Shown piece by piece: positions 37,243 through 47,076 of a stretch of DNA of 64,000 bases. The position numbers and the translations under genes were made by a program. The notes under the pieces were generated by a model, which saw nothing but the letters and a program-made list of their open reading frames with translations, searched no databases and was not told the DNA's origin. The stretch is from the NCBI RefSeq assembly GCF_018343775.1, contig NZ_CP074349.1, forward strand, positions 4,578,001 through 4,642,000. Reading direction: 5' to 3'. The DNA is from Pseudomonas cichorii (GTDB taxonomy: Bacteria > Pseudomonadota > Gammaproteobacteria > Pseudomonadales > Pseudomonadaceae). The stretch's first letter is position 1. Each line of letters starts with the position of its first letter.

Positions 37243-39720
37243 ATGGCCTCGCCAGCCCCTTCATTTTTCCTGAGCCGATTCAGTGCAGCCGCCATTGCGG
37301 CGAGTTTCCTGAGCCTTGCGGGCTGCCAGTTGGGCGGTGGTGACAACGAGACATTGCTGCCCGCCTCCGGAGTATTCCCGGTCAAGGGGCTGGCACAGAA
37401 CGTATCGGTACGCCGCAACAATCTGGGCATGCCCCTGATAGAAAGCAGCACATACCACGACGCGCTGTTCACGCTGGGCTATGTACATGCCGCTGACCGC
37501 ATCACGCAAATGGTCGGCATGCGCCTGCTGGCGCAAGGGCGTCTGGCGGAAATGGCCGGGGCCGATGCTCTGGAAGTCGACCGCCTGATGCGCTCGGCCA
37601 GGCTCAAGCAACGCGCCAGCGAGCTTTACAACGCATCATCGCCGCGCCTCAAACGCTTTTTCGAGGTCTATGCACGGGGCGTCAACGCCTACCTGTTCCG
37701 CTATCGCGACAAGTTGCCAGAGGACCTGGCCAGCTCCGGCTATCGCCCGGAATACTGGCAGCCCGAAGACTCGGCGCTGATCTTCAGTCTGCTGAGCTTC
37801 AATCTGTCGGTGAACCTGCAGGAAGAACTCTCGGCGCTGGTGCTGGCACAGAAAGTCGGCAGCGACAAACTGGCCTGGCTGCTGCCGACCTATCCCGACG
37901 AAGCGCTGCCCTTCTCGGAAGCCGACAAGCTCAAGGGCCTGAGCCTCAACAATCAGGTGCCTGAGTTGAACGACCTGACCAGGGTCGCACTGCAGCTTTC
38001 CGATCTGAACATGCTGGGCGCAGCCGCCGCCAGCAACTGGGCCATCGCGCCGCAGCGCAGCCGTAATGGCAAAAGCCTGCTGGCCAGCGAAATGCAACTG
38101 CCTGCCGGGATCACCTCGGCCTGGAGTTTCGTGCAGTTGCGCGCACCGAAGTATCAGGCGTCTGGCGCCTCGATTGCCGGCCTGCCGCTGGTATTGAGCG
38201 GCTTCAACGGCAAGCTGGCCTGGAGCCTGAGCAACGTCAAGGGCGACAATCAGGACCTGTTCCTGGAAAAGCTCAAGCGCGAAAACAATCGCCTGTTCTA
38301 TATGGCTGACGGCAAATGGCAGCCCGCTATCGCCTACGAAGAAACCTTCCTGGCCAAAGGTGGCCGTCCGCTGCGTGAAACCGTGTATGCCACGCGCCAC
38401 GGTGTACTGCTCAACGCCAGCGCCACCCCGCTGGGCAACGGCCTGGGCCTGGCCCTGCAAACCCCGGACTTCAAGGACGACAAGAGCCTCGATGCCTTTT
38501 TCGACCTGTCCCGTGCGCCCAACGTAGAGAAAGCTTTCGACACAACCCGCGAGATTCGTGCAATCACACTGAACATGGTGTTCGCCGATGCCTCGAATAT
38601 CGGCTGGCAAGTCACCGGCCGCTACCCGAACCGTCGTGAAGGTCAGGGCCTGCTGCCTTCTCCGGGCTGGGACGGCACGTTCGACTGGGACGGTTTTGCC
38701 GACTCGATGCTGCACCCTTACGATCAGGACCCGCGTCAGGGCTGGATAGCGACCGCCAATCAGCGCACAGTGCCCAAAGGCTACGGCATGCAGTTGTCCA
38801 ATTCATGGGGTTACCCGGAGCGGGCCGAGCGCATTGCCGAGCTGGCCAACAGCGGCAAGCAGGACACCCGCAGCACCATCGCCATGCAATACGACCAGGC
38901 CACGACTTTTGCCGCCAAGCTCAAGAACATGTTTGAAGCGCCAGGCATGACCAAACCGCTCAAGCAGGCCATCGACGCTCTGCCCGAAGCCGAGCGGGCC
39001 AAGGCTCGGGAAGCCTACAGCCGCCTGATGGCCTTCGACGGCAAGCTCACCCCGAACTCCGCCGATGCAGCACTGTATGAGCTGTTTCTGCAGGAAAGCG
39101 CCAAGCTGACCTTCCTCGATGAGCTGGGTCCGGAAAGCAGCCTGGTCTGGCAAGCCCTGAGCGCCAACGCCAGCTCGTCCTACTCGCCACAGGCCGATCA
39201 TTTGCTGGGCCGTGAAGACAGTCCTTTCTGGGACGACCTCAAAACCCCGCAAAAAGAAGATAAGCCCGCCATTCTGGCTCGCAGTCTGGCAGCCGCCATC
39301 ACCGCTGGCGACAGCCTGCTGGGCACAGACCACAAGGCCTGGCAATGGGGCAAGCTGCATCGCGAGAACTGGACGGCACAAACCAGCCCTCTGGCCAAAG
39401 CCTTGGGTGGCAACCACTTCAATCGCAGCGCCAGCGCAACAGGTGGGGATCACAGCACCATCAATGTTTCGGGCTATGAGTGGGGCAAGGGCTTGGATAC
39501 TCACGCGACGCCTGCCTTGCGCATGATCGTCGACTTCAGTCAGGCAGAGCCCATGATGGGCCTGATCAGCACCGGCCAGTCGGACAACCCGGCCAGCCCG
39601 CACTACGCCAACAGCATCGAGCCGTGGATCAAGGCGCAGTACCAGACGATTCCGCTGCAACAGTCCAACTATGAAAAAGGCTATGGCAAACAGCGCCTGA
39701 CCCTGACGCCCGGCAAGTAA
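37243..39720 (+). CDS. quiP: acyl-homoserine-lactone acylase QuiP (penicillin-acylase family)
   Basis: 825 residues, Ntn-hydrolase of the penicillin acylase family. A signal peptide with lipobox LAGC (Cys28) suggests envelope attachment. The autoproteolysis site and nucleophile is Ser264 in [13 protein letters not shown], separating the alpha and beta chains. [19 protein letters not shown] and the long shared segments match P. aeruginosa QuiP (PA1032) from memory, an enzyme that cleaves long-chain acyl-homoserine lactones, with a role in quorum-signal turnover. It stands alone behind a degenerate REP. Confidence 0.92.
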   Translation: MASPAPSFFLSRFSAAAIAASFLSLAGCQLGGGDNETLLPASGVFPVKGLAQNVSVRRNNLGMPLIESSTYHDALFTLGYVHAADRITQMVGMRLLAQGRLAEMAGADALEVDRLMRSARLKQRASELYNASSPRLKRFFEVYARGVNAYLFRYRDKLPEDLASSGYRPEYWQPEDSALIFSLLSFNLSVNLQEELSALVLAQKVGSDKLAWLLPTYPDEALPFSEADKLKGLSLNNQVPELNDLTRVALQLSDLNMLGAAAASNWAIAPQRSRNGKSLLASEMQLPAGITSAWSFVQLRAPKYQASGASIAGLPLVLSGFNGKLAWSLSNVKGDNQDLFLEKLKRENNRLFYMADGKWQPAIAYEETFLAKGGRPLRETVYATRHGVLLNASATPLGNGLGLALQTPDFKDDKSLDAFFDLSRAPNVEKAFDTTREIRAITLNMVFADASNIGWQVTGRYPNRREGQGLLPSPGWDGTFDWDGFADSMLHPYDQDPRQGWIATANQRTVPKGYGMQLSNSWGYPERAERIAELANSGKQDTRSTIAMQYDQATTFAAKLKNMFEAPGMTKPLKQAIDALPEAERAKAREAYSRLMAFDGKLTPNSADAALYELFLQESAKLTFLDELGPESSLVWQALSANASSSYSPQADHLLGREDSPFWDDLKTPQKEDKPAILARSLAAAITAGDSLLGTDHKAWQWGKLHRENWTAQTSPLAKALGGNHFNRSASATGGDHSTINVSGYEWGKGLDTHATPALRMIVDFSQAEPMMGLISTGQSDNPASPHYANSIEPWIKAQYQTIPLQQSNYEKGYGKQRLTLTPGK

Positions 39721-39733
39721 CCCTCACAAGGCA

Positions 39734-39771
39734 CCAAAATGGAGCGGCGCGCGCGTGACGCCCCATTTTGG
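39734..39771. terminator. inverted repeat after quiP
   Basis: CCAAAATGG...CCATTTTGG with an inner GCG-CGC stem: a long hairpin 13 bases after the quiP stop. It lacks a T run, so it could also be an operator. Confidence 0.5.
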
Positions 39772-40018
39772 ACAGCCCTCTTGAACAACAATCATCCCTG
39801 TCGTCCAGACCATACACAGCACGTCCAATCCAGCGGCTTCTGCGTGCGCAGGCCGAAACACCGATGATGGCAAGCTAATGCAGCATTGCGACAACTGTTT
39901 ATATTTAAAACGCACGTTCGTCTCTTTGGTTCGGAAATTGCTACTTCTTGCCCGTCTGGCATCCGCCGGTAGCAAGCCTGGCGTGTTCTCTACGCTCAAT
40001 CTGGTTAAGGACTGAATA
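39772..40018. other. aotJ upstream region with candidate ArgR half-site
   Basis: It precedes aotJ and has no gene. On the minus strand TGTCGC at 39888-39893 is followed by an 8-base spacer and AT, close to the Pseudomonas ArgR consensus TGTCGC-N8-AA (from memory). An AT-rich TTTATATTTAAAA tract follows at about 39898-39910 and could be the promoter -10 zone. Confidence 0.35.
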
Positions 40019-40801
40019 ATGAAAAAAGCATGGCTGACCCTTTCCGCACTGGCTCTGTGCCTGGCCGCTGGTAGTTCCATGGCCAAGGAATACAAGGAGC
40101 TGCGTTTTGGCGTCGATCCTTCCTACGCTCCTTTCGAGTCGAAAGCCGCTGACGGCAGCCTGCAAGGCTTCGATATCGACCTGGGCAATGCGATCTGTAA
40201 AGAACTGAACGTGACCTGCAAATGGGTCGAAAGCGATTTCGACGGCATGATTCCAGGCCTCAAGGCCAAGAAATTCGACGGTGTCATCTCTTCGATGACC
40301 GTTACCCCGGCCCGCGAGAAAGTCATCGACTTCTCCAACGAGCTGTTCTCCGGTCCGACCTCGCTGGTGTTCAAAAAGGGTGCAGGCTTCACCGCTGACC
40401 CGGCCAGCCTGAAAGGCAAAACCGTCGGCTACGAGCAAGGCACCATCCAGGAAGCTTACGCCAAGGCCGTTCTGGACAAGGCAGGCGTCAGCACCAAGGC
40501 CTACGCCAACCAGGATCAGGTTTACGCTGACCTGACTTCCGGTCGTCTGGATGCTTCCATCCAGGACATGCTGCAAGCCGAACTGGGCTTCCTGAAATCT
40601 CCGGCAGGCGCCGGTTATGAAGTCAGCGAGCCCGTAGACAGCCCTCTGCTGCCATCCAAGACCGCCATCGGTATCGCAAAAGGTAACAAAGAGCTCAAGG
40701 CTCTCCTGGATAAAGGTATCAAAGCGTTACACGATGACGGCACCTACGCCGAAATCCAGAAGAAACACTTTGGCGACCTGAATCTGTACAGCGGTAAATA
40801 A
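40019..40801 (+). CDS. aotJ: arginine/ornithine ABC transporter periplasmic binding protein
   Basis: 260 residues. A signal peptide (MKKAWLTLSALALCLAAGSSMA) is followed by a polar-amino-acid binding fold: ELRFGVDPSYAPFESKAADGSLQGFDIDL, the substrate-arginine contact region FDGMIPGLKAKKFDGVISSMTVTPAR and TVGYEQGT. It corresponds to AotJ, the arginine/ornithine receptor. A terminator-like hairpin lies between it and aotQ. Confidence 0.93.
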   Translation: MKKAWLTLSALALCLAAGSSMAKEYKELRFGVDPSYAPFESKAADGSLQGFDIDLGNAICKELNVTCKWVESDFDGMIPGLKAKKFDGVISSMTVTPAREKVIDFSNELFSGPTSLVFKKGAGFTADPASLKGKTVGYEQGTIQEAYAKAVLDKAGVSTKAYANQDQVYADLTSGRLDASIQDMLQAELGFLKSPAGAGYEVSEPVDSPLLPSKTAIGIAKGNKELKALLDKGIKALHDDGTYAEIQKKHFGDLNLYSGK

Positions 40802-40808
40802 CACCCCC

Positions 40809-40862
40809 AACGCCCATCGATTTCGGCGATGATCCGCCGCCGCACTCGATGGGCGTTTTTGT
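40809..40862 (+). terminator. terminator between aotJ and aotQ
   Basis: AACGCCCATCGA...TCGATGGGCGTTTTTG: a 12-bp stem with a T run right after aotJ. It would lower permease and ATPase expression relative to the binding protein, as for braC. Confidence 0.85.
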
Positions 40863-40887
40863 TTATTGCCCGCTCAAGGCTTGATCC

Positions 40888-41616
40888 ATGCTCGATGCAT
40901 TAATACAAAACCTGGGACTCTCGGCATTCAGCTTGAAAGGCTTCGGCCCGCTGCTGCTTCAGGGCACCTGGATGACCATCAAATTATCGGTACTGTCGCT
41001 GTTTCTGAGCATCGTGCTCGGGCTGATCGGCGCCAGTGCCAAACTGTCCAGCTCGGCACTGCTGCGTGTGCCAGCACAGATCTACACCACCCTGATCCGC
41101 GGCGTGCCGGACCTGGTGCTGATGCTGCTGATTTTCTACAGCCTGCAAACCTGGCTCACCAGTTTCACCGACGCCATGGAATGGGAATACATCGAAATCA
41201 ATCCTTTCGGCGCAGGGGTCATCACCCTGGGCTTCATCTATGGCGCCTATTTCACGGAAACCTTCCGCGGCGCCATTCTGTCGGTGCCACGTGGTCAGGT
41301 CGAAGCCGCCATCGCCTACGGCCTCAAGCGCGGCCAGCGTTTTCGTTATGTCGTGTTCCCGCAGATGATGCGCTACGCGCTGCCGGGCATCGGCAATAAC
41401 TGGCAGGTGCTGCTCAAGGCCACCGCGCTGGTGTCGATCATCGGTCTGGCCGATCTGGTGAAGGCTTCCCAGGACGCCGGTAAAAGCACCTATCAACTGT
41501 TCTACTTCCTGGTGCTGGCGGCCTTGATCTATCTGGTGATCACCAGCGCCTCGAACCTTGCCTTGCGTTGGGCCGAACGGCATTACGCCGCCGGCAGCCG
41601 GGAGGCAAAACGATGA
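40888..41616 (+). CDS. aotQ: arginine/ornithine ABC transporter permease AotQ
   Basis: 242 residues, HisM/HisQ-type inner-membrane permease with five helices. The coupling motif is GAILSVPRGQVEAAIAYGLKRGQRFRYVVFPQ (split here by helices at GAILSVPRGQ and EAAIAYGL). It pairs with AotM. Its stop overlaps the aotM start (ATGA at 41613-41616). Confidence 0.93.
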   Translation: MLDALIQNLGLSAFSLKGFGPLLLQGTWMTIKLSVLSLFLSIVLGLIGASAKLSSSALLRVPAQIYTTLIRGVPDLVLMLLIFYSLQTWLTSFTDAMEWEYIEINPFGAGVITLGFIYGAYFTETFRGAILSVPRGQVEAAIAYGLKRGQRFRYVVFPQMMRYALPGIGNNWQVLLKATALVSIIGLADLVKASQDAGKSTYQLFYFLVLAALIYLVITSASNLALRWAERHYAAGSREAKR

Positions 41617-42323
41617 TCGAATTGCTTCAGGAATACTGGAAAGCCTTCCTTTATACAGACGGCGTCAACATTACCGGCCTGGCCATGACCATGTGGCTGC
41701 TCAGCGCCTCCATTGCCATCGGCTTCTGCCTGTCCATTCCATTGTCCATCGCCCGCGTTTCGGACAAGCGCTGGGTACGCTGGCCGGTGCAGTTCTACAC
41801 CTACCTGTTTCGCGGTACGCCGCTCTATATACAGTTGCTGATCTGCTACACCGGCATCTACAGCATCGCGGCGGTTCGTGAGCAACCACTGCTGGATGAC
41901 TTCTTTCGCGATGCGATGAATTGCACCATCCTGGCGTTCACCCTCAATACCTGCGCCTACACCACCGAGATTTTTGCAGGTGCCATACGCAACATGGCCC
42001 ACGGTGAAGTCGAAGCCGCCAAGGCCTACGGCCTGAGCGGCTGGAAGCTCTATGCCTACGTGATCATGCCCTCGGCGTTGCGTCGCTCGCTGCCTTACTA
42101 CAGCAACGAAGTGATCCTGATGCTGCACTCGACCACCGTCGCTTTCACGGCCACGGTGCCGGACATTCTCAAGGTCGCACGCGATGCCAACTCGGCAACC
42201 TTCATGACCTTCCAGTCCTTCGGGATCGCGGCAATCATGTACCTGACCGTCACTTTCATTCTGGTCGGACTGTTTCGTCTTGCCGAACGTCGCTGGCTGG
42301 CCTTCCTCGGCCCGGCTCACTAG
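41613..42323 (+). CDS. aotM: arginine/ornithine ABC transporter permease AotM
   Basis: 236 residues from MIELLQEYWKAFLYTDG, the second HisM-type permease. The EAA-like coupling loop is GAIRNMAHGEVEAAKAYGLSGWK. I chose the ATG at 41613, which overlaps the aotQ stop, rather than an upstream frame inside aotQ. It forms the membrane channel with AotQ. Confidence 0.93.
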   Translation: MIELLQEYWKAFLYTDGVNITGLAMTMWLLSASIAIGFCLSIPLSIARVSDKRWVRWPVQFYTYLFRGTPLYIQLLICYTGIYSIAAVREQPLLDDFFRDAMNCTILAFTLNTCAYTTEIFAGAIRNMAHGEVEAAKAYGLSGWKLYAYVIMPSALRRSLPYYSNEVILMLHSTTVAFTATVPDILKVARDANSATFMTFQSFGIAAIMYLTVTFILVGLFRLAERRWLAFLGPAH

Positions 42324-42338
42324 ACAGGACGACAACGC

Positions 42339-43457
42339 ATGGATCATCGGACCCACGATTTGCTGTCGCCGGTGCCTGGCACTGCGCGGCAAGTCCACAG
42401 TTTTCATTACGGCCCGCAAGACGGCACCTGCAAGATCTACATCCAGGCCTCACTGCATGCCGACGAATTGCCCGGCATGCTGGTGGCCTGGTACCTGAAG
42501 CAGCGCCTCACCGAGCTGGAAAATGCCGGGCGCTTGCGTGGGGAAATCATTGTCGTCCCGGTTGCCAACCCCATCGGCCTGGAACAGATCCTGATGGATA
42601 CCCCGCTGGGTCGTTACGAGCTGGAAAGCGGGCAGAATTTCAATCGCTGGTTCACCGAACTTGGCGAACAGATCGGCGATGCAATCGAAAACCAGCTCAC
42701 CGGTGACGCGCATCACAACCTGACGCTGATCCGCGACAACCTGCGCCTGGCGCTGGATGCCCAGATCGCCACGACGCAGTTGCAGTCCCTGCGACTGACG
42801 CTGCAAAAACTGGCCTGCAAGGCCGACATGGTGCTGGACCTGCATTGCGATTTCGAGTCGGTAGAGCATCTCTACACCACGCCCGAGGCATGGTCGAAAG
42901 TCGAGCCGCTGTCGCGCTATCTGGGCGCACAGGCAAGCCTGTTGGCCACTGATTCGGGCGGGCAATCGTTCGATGAATGTTTCACGCTGGTCTGGTGGCA
43001 ATTGCAGCAACGCTTTGGGGAGCGCTTCCCGATCCACATGGGCAGCTTCTCGGTGACCCTGGAGCTGCGCGGCCAGGGTGATGTCAATCACGCCCTGGGC
43101 AGCCGCGACTGCCAGGCGATCATCAATTACCTGATCGATTTCGGCGCCATCGAAGGCCAGGCACCCGAGCAACCTGAATTGCTCTACCCCGCCACGCCAC
43201 TGGCAGCGGTCGAACCGGTTTTCACCCCGGTGGGTGGTCTTCTGGTGTTCTGTGCCATGCCCGGCGAATACATCGAAGCCGGGCAACTGATCGCCGAAGT
43301 CATCGACCCGATCAGCGATGCCGTCACCTCCATTCACGCACAGAATGCCGGTCTGCTGTATGCCCGCTCGTTACGACGCATGGCAACGGCAGGCATGGTC
43401 ATCGCTCATGTCGCTGGCACTCAGGCCTATCGCAGCGGCTATCTACTTTCTCCTTGA
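42339..43457 (+). CDS. aotO: AotO, succinylglutamate desuccinylase/aspartoacylase-family protein
   Basis: 372 residues with the zinc-peptidase M14/AstE fold: HADE (zinc His-x2-Glu), DLHCDFES (third zinc His) and a C-terminal biotinyl/lipoyl-like domain (VGGLLVFCAMPGEYIEAGQLIAEV). In P. aeruginosa aotO lies in the same position and is dispensable for arginine uptake as I recall. The domain suggests it deacylates an arginine-derived compound after import. 15 bases after aotM. Confidence 0.88.
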   Translation: MDHRTHDLLSPVPGTARQVHSFHYGPQDGTCKIYIQASLHADELPGMLVAWYLKQRLTELENAGRLRGEIIVVPVANPIGLEQILMDTPLGRYELESGQNFNRWFTELGEQIGDAIENQLTGDAHHNLTLIRDNLRLALDAQIATTQLQSLRLTLQKLACKADMVLDLHCDFESVEHLYTTPEAWSKVEPLSRYLGAQASLLATDSGGQSFDECFTLVWWQLQQRFGERFPIHMGSFSVTLELRGQGDVNHALGSRDCQAIINYLIDFGAIEGQAPEQPELLYPATPLAAVEPVFTPVGGLLVFCAMPGEYIEAGQLIAEVIDPISDAVTSIHAQNAGLLYARSLRRMATAGMVIAHVAGTQAYRSGYLLSP

Positions 43458-43466
43458 GGACCTGAC

Positions 43467-44231
43467 ATGTACAAACTGACCATCGATGGCCTGCATAAAA
43501 GCTATGGCGACAACGAGGTACTCAAAGGTGTTTCGCTCAAGGCTCAAAGCGGCGACGTGATCTGCCTGATCGGCGCCAGCGGTTCGGGCAAGAGCACCTT
43601 CCTGCGCTGCATCAACTTTCTGGAGCAGCCCAACGATGGCGCCATGAGCCTGGATGGCCAACAGGTCCGCATGGTCAGCGACAAGGACGGCATGCGAGTC
43701 GCCGACGCCGACGAGTTGCAACGCATCCGCACACGGCTGGCCATGGTGTTCCAGCATTTCAACCTGTGGGCCCACATGACCGTGCTGGAGAACATCACCA
43801 TGGCACCGCGCCGGGTGCTGGGCGTGCCAAAAGCCGAAGCCGAACAACGCGCCCGCAAGTACCTGGAAAAGGTCGGCCTGCCCGAGCGTGTCGCCGATCA
43901 GTACCCGGCTTTTCTGTCAGGTGGCCAGCAGCAGCGCGTGGCCATTGCCCGCGCCTTGGCGATGGAGCCGGAGATCATGCTGTTCGACGAGCCCACGTCT
44001 GCACTCGACCCGGAACTGGTCGGTGAAGTGCTCAAGGTGATTCAGGGTCTTGCCGAGGAAGGCCGGACCATGATTCTGGTCACCCATGAAATGGGCTTCG
44101 CCCGCAAGGTCGCCACGCAAGTGGTGTTCCTGCACAAGGGGCAGATAGAAGAATCAGGTCATCCGGACGAAGTCCTCAACAACCCCAAGAGCGAACGCCT
44201 GCAGCAGTTCCTGAGCGGGAACCTGAAGTAA
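43467..44231 (+). CDS. aotP: arginine/ornithine ABC transporter ATPase AotP
   Basis: 254 residues. Walker A is GASGSGKST (36-44), the signature LSGGQQQRVAIARAL, Walker B IMLFDEPTSALDP and the H-loop ILVTHEMGFAR. It belongs to the HisP group and drives AotQM. GAGGACC precedes the ATG. It is the last aot gene here. In P. aeruginosa argR follows; here a convergent proline-rich gene follows instead. Confidence 0.95.
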   Translation: MYKLTIDGLHKSYGDNEVLKGVSLKAQSGDVICLIGASGSGKSTFLRCINFLEQPNDGAMSLDGQQVRMVSDKDGMRVADADELQRIRTRLAMVFQHFNLWAHMTVLENITMAPRRVLGVPKAEAEQRARKYLEKVGLPERVADQYPAFLSGGQQQRVAIARALAMEPEIMLFDEPTSALDPELVGEVLKVIQGLAEEGRTMILVTHEMGFARKVATQVVFLHKGQIEESGHPDEVLNNPKSERLQQFLSGNLK

Positions 44232-44276
44232 GGGGAAAGCGCCAGAGCACACTGGCGCTGTTCGACCAGAAGGCAT

Positions 44277-44492
44277 TCAGGCGACAGGAACGGGCGGAGG
44301 CTCGTCTGGTAGCGTCGGCTCACCTGGCTCAGGTGGCTGAGGAGGAAACGGTGTGTCCGGGCCCGGATCGCCCGGGATACCGCCACCCACCATATTGAAT
44401 TGCGAATCAGCCATCAGCGACCAGGCAAGCAGCCCGATCTCGTTGAGCTGAGGAGGCCTTTCCCGGCCAGAGGGTTTGAAATCTGTCGTCAT
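44277..44492 (-). CDS. proline-rich small hypothetical protein
   Basis: 71 residues from MTTDFKPSGRERPPQL, with a strong ribosome-binding site GGGAG upstream. The last 35 residues are rich in proline and glycine (GDPGPDTPFPPQPPEPGEP). No signal peptide, no recognisable domain. It is monocistronic, between aotP and dcd. Confidence 0.6.
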   Translation of the reverse strand: MTTDFKPSGRERPPQLNEIGLLAWSLMADSQFNMVGGGIPGDPGPDTPFPPQPPEPGEPTLPDEPPPVPVA

Positions 44493-44605
44493 AGGGCACT
44501 CCCGATCATCTTCCCCCCCACACGCTATGTATGAGGGGGTCATGTCAGGAAATAGAGTGCATAAACAGGCAGAAATTCAATTGCCCGGATGTCGCCCCCC
44601 AAAAA

Positions 44606-45172
44606 TCAGGTGCGTGGCAGGGTCACGCCACGCTGGCCCTGATACTTGCCGCCGCGGTCCTTGTAAGAAACCTCACATTCCTCATCGGACTCCAGGAACA
44701 GCATCTGCGCCACGCCTTCGTTGGCGTAGATCTTGGCCGGCAGCGTGGTGGTGTTGGAGAATTCCAGGGTCACGTGACCTTCCCATTCCGGCTCCAGCGG
44801 CGTGACGTTGACGATGATGCCACAGCGCGCATAGGTGCTCTTGCCCAGGCAGATGGTCAGGACATTACGCGGGATGCGGAAGTATTCGACGGTGCGGGCC
44901 AGCGCAAAGGAGTTGGGCGGGATGATGCACACATCGCTCTTGATATCGACGAAGCTTTTTTCATCGAAGTTTTTCGGATCGACGGTCGCCGAGTTGATAT
45001 TGGTAAAAACCTTGAATTCATCTGCACAGCGTACGTCGTAACCGTAGCTGGAGACGCCAAAGGAAATCAGACGGTCGGCGCCTTCGCCACGCATCTGGCG
45101 CTCGACGAAGGGCTCGATCATGCCTTGCTCTTGCGCCATGCGGCGAATCCACTTGTCCGATTTGATGCTCAT
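44606..45172 (-). CDS. dcd: dCTP deaminase
   Basis: 188 residues. Deaminates dCTP to dUTP for thymidylate synthesis. Typical sequence: [50 protein letters not shown] and [15 protein letters not shown], which hold the catalytic Glu and substrate-binding residues. Soluble homotrimer in the family. Upstream is a 316-base region shared with the cold-shock gene. Confidence 0.96.
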   Translation of the reverse strand: MSIKSDKWIRRMAQEQGMIEPFVERQMRGEGADRLISFGVSSYGYDVRCADEFKVFTNINSATVDPKNFDEKSFVDIKSDVCIIPPNSFALARTVEYFRIPRNVLTICLGKSTYARCGIIVNVTPLEPEWEGHVTLEFSNTTTLPAKIYANEGVAQMLFLESDEECEVSYKDRGGKYQGQRGVTLPRT

Positions 45173-45488
45173 GGCGATGTCCTGAATAGCGAGGTGAAAA
45201 AAGATGTCCGCATCTTACCGGGCCAAGGCGTCCGGTTCAAAGCCAACAGATCCAGAGTTTACGGCTCCCGTACCTGTACCGGCCGTGAATAGAAATAATC
45301 CTCATAAGACCATTGGCACGTCCCGTAAAAAGGGTTAAGGTGTGGTCACTGTGTTGCTTGTGTCACTGAGAATCTCTACACGATGTTGAATTTCGATCCA
45401 ACCATGTCCGAATTTTCCAGCTCTTTGCACTCAGTCTCGGCCAGGGCTTTTCCTGAGCCGCAGTTAACTTTGTACAAGGAGATATAAT
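45173..45488. other. dcd/csp divergent region with long csp leader
   Basis: 316 bases without a gene. It must carry the promoters of dcd and the cold-shock gene. The csp side has AAGGAG 8 bases before its ATG. A long untranslated leader is expected for cold-shock mRNAs, but I cannot identify the transcription start. Confidence 0.35.
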
Positions 45489-45698
45489 ATGTCCAATCGC
45501 CAAACCGGTACCGTTAAGTGGTTCAACGATGAAAAAGGCTTCGGCTTCATCACTCCACAATCCGGTGACGACCTGTTCGTACACTTCAAAGCTATCCAAT
45601 CCGACGGCTTCAAAAGCCTGAAAGAAGGCCAACAGGTTTCTTTCATCGCTACCCGCGGTCAGAAAGGCATGCAAGCTGAAGAAGTTCAAGTTATCTAA
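45489..45698 (+). CDS. CspA-family cold-shock protein
   Basis: 69 residues, a single OB-fold. RNP1 is KGFGFITP and RNP2 is DLFVHFKAI; both RNA/DNA-binding motifs are intact. It melts RNA secondary structure or acts as a transcription antiterminator at low temperature or in general growth. A strong terminator follows. Confidence 0.95.
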   Translation: MSNRQTGTVKWFNDEKGFGFITPQSGDDLFVHFKAIQSDGFKSLKEGQQVSFIATRGQKGMQAEEVQVI

Positions 45699-45715
45699 CT
45701 TGTACTGATTCGCTT

Positions 45716-45746
45716 AAAAACCCCGCCCTCAAAAGCGGGGTTTTTT
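45716..45746 (+). terminator. terminator after csp
   Basis: AAAAACCCCGC-CCTCAAAA-GCGGGGTTTTTT: an intrinsic terminator. Confidence 0.92.
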
Positions 45747-45756
45747 AATGGCCAAA

Positions 45757-45815
45757 AGAAAGCTACAAGCTACAAGCTTTTGACTTGAAGCTTGCCGCTC
45801 AAAGCTTGCAGCTCT
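45757..45815. repeat. AGCTACAAGCT-type short repeat tract
   Basis: AAGCTACAAGCTACAAGCTT...AAGCTTGCCGCTCAAAGCTTGCAGCT: overlapping copies of a CAAGCT unit and its inverse, in the gap between csp and apbC. Similar tracts occur between genes in many Pseudomonas genomes. Confidence 0.6.
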
Positions 45816-45821
45816 CCTCCC

Positions 45822-46916
45822 TCAATCATCACTGACCGAAATGGTCGGCATCGCCGGGCTTGCAGCTTCCTGCAACACGATCCGGGCGCCCACATGCCGC
45901 GCCAGTTCCTGATACACCATCGCAATCTGGCTTTCCGGTTCGGCGATCGCCGTCGGCTTGCCGCCATCGGCCTGTTCGCGGATCAGCATCGACAATGGCA
46001 ACGAGGCCAGCAGTTCGACGTCATATTGCGAGGCCAGCTTTTCACCGCCGCCCTCACCGAACAGATGTTCGGCATGTCCGCAGTTCGAGCAGATATGCAC
46101 CGCCATGTTTTCCACGACGCCCAATACCGGAATATTGACCTTGCGGAACATCTCGACGCCTTTCTTCGCATCCAGCAAAGCCAGGTCCTGAGGTGTGGTG
46201 ACAATCACGGAGCCGGCAACCGGCACTTTCTGCGCCAGGGTCAGCTGGATGTCGCCAGTGCCGGGCGGCATGTCGATGACCAGATAGTCCAGATCATTCC
46301 AGGCCGTCTGGGTGACCAGTTGCAGCAAGGCACCGGACACCATCGGACCGCGCCAGACCATCGGTGTGTTGTCATCGGTCAGGAAAGCCATGGACATGAC
46401 TTCGACACCATGCGCCTCGATGGGCACGAACCACTTCTGGTCCTTGATGCGCGGCCGCGTGCCTTCGGGAATACCGAACATCACGCCCTGGCTCGGGCCA
46501 TAGATATCCGCATCCAGAATGCCGACTCGCGCCCCTTCACGTGACAGGGCCAGCGCCAGGTTGGCAGCGGTGGTGGATTTTCCGACCCCGCCCTTGCCTG
46601 AAGCCACGGCAACGATGTTCTTCACATTGGCCAGCCCCGGAATCTGCGACTGAGCCTTGTGAGGATGGATGACCGTGCTGATATCGACCTTGGCCGAGGT
46701 GACGCCATCGATGCCTTCGATTGCCGTCTGCAGCACCTGAGCCCACCCCTTGCGGAACAGTTCGGCGGCATAACCCAGCTCAAGCTGCACGCTGACTTGT
46801 GCGCCCTGGATATCGATGGATCGAACACAACCGGCGCTGACCGGATCCTGGTTCATGTAAGGGTCGGTGTATTGGCGAAGAATCGTCTCCACCGCTGCGC
46901 GATTGACTGCGCTCAT
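45822..46916 (-). CDS. apbC: Mrp/ApbC-type Fe-S cluster carrier ATPase
   Basis: 364 residues. N-terminal DUF59/MIP18-like domain (about 1-90), then a P-loop ATPase with GKGGVGKS (107-114), the switch DADIYGPSQG and IDMPPGTGD. The C-x2-C motif CSNC is in MAVHICSNCGHAEH, which would bind a [4Fe-4S] cluster at the dimer interface. It carries clusters to apo-proteins in the cytoplasm. It is divergent from metG. Confidence 0.94.
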   Translation of the reverse strand: MSAVNRAAVETILRQYTDPYMNQDPVSAGCVRSIDIQGAQVSVQLELGYAAELFRKGWAQVLQTAIEGIDGVTSAKVDISTVIHPHKAQSQIPGLANVKNIVAVASGKGGVGKSTTAANLALALSREGARVGILDADIYGPSQGVMFGIPEGTRPRIKDQKWFVPIEAHGVEVMSMAFLTDDNTPMVWRGPMVSGALLQLVTQTAWNDLDYLVIDMPPGTGDIQLTLAQKVPVAGSVIVTTPQDLALLDAKKGVEMFRKVNIPVLGVVENMAVHICSNCGHAEHLFGEGGGEKLASQYDVELLASLPLSMLIREQADGGKPTAIAEPESQIAMVYQELARHVGARIVLQEAASPAMPTISVSDD

Positions 46917-47076
46917 GGGCTTACTCCGAAAAGAGACTGACTAAAACAGGCGGCTATCCTACCCGTTATGTGGAAGGCCGGCATGGTTTCACTGCGAGGG
47001 CCCGTTGCAAGGTGAAAAAAATCGCTCAGCCCTTTATAGTGGCCGACCTCCGTTCCAGTACAAGTAGCCGAGCCCC

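Noticed and set aside
39724..40095. 123-codon minus-strand frame over the aotJ promoter
   Set aside because: It crosses the aotJ start and signal peptide and lacks initiation signals.
45757..45815. Possible CRISPR-like direct repeats
   Set aside because: The CAAGCT units are short, overlapping and without spacers; it is a simple intergenic repeat.
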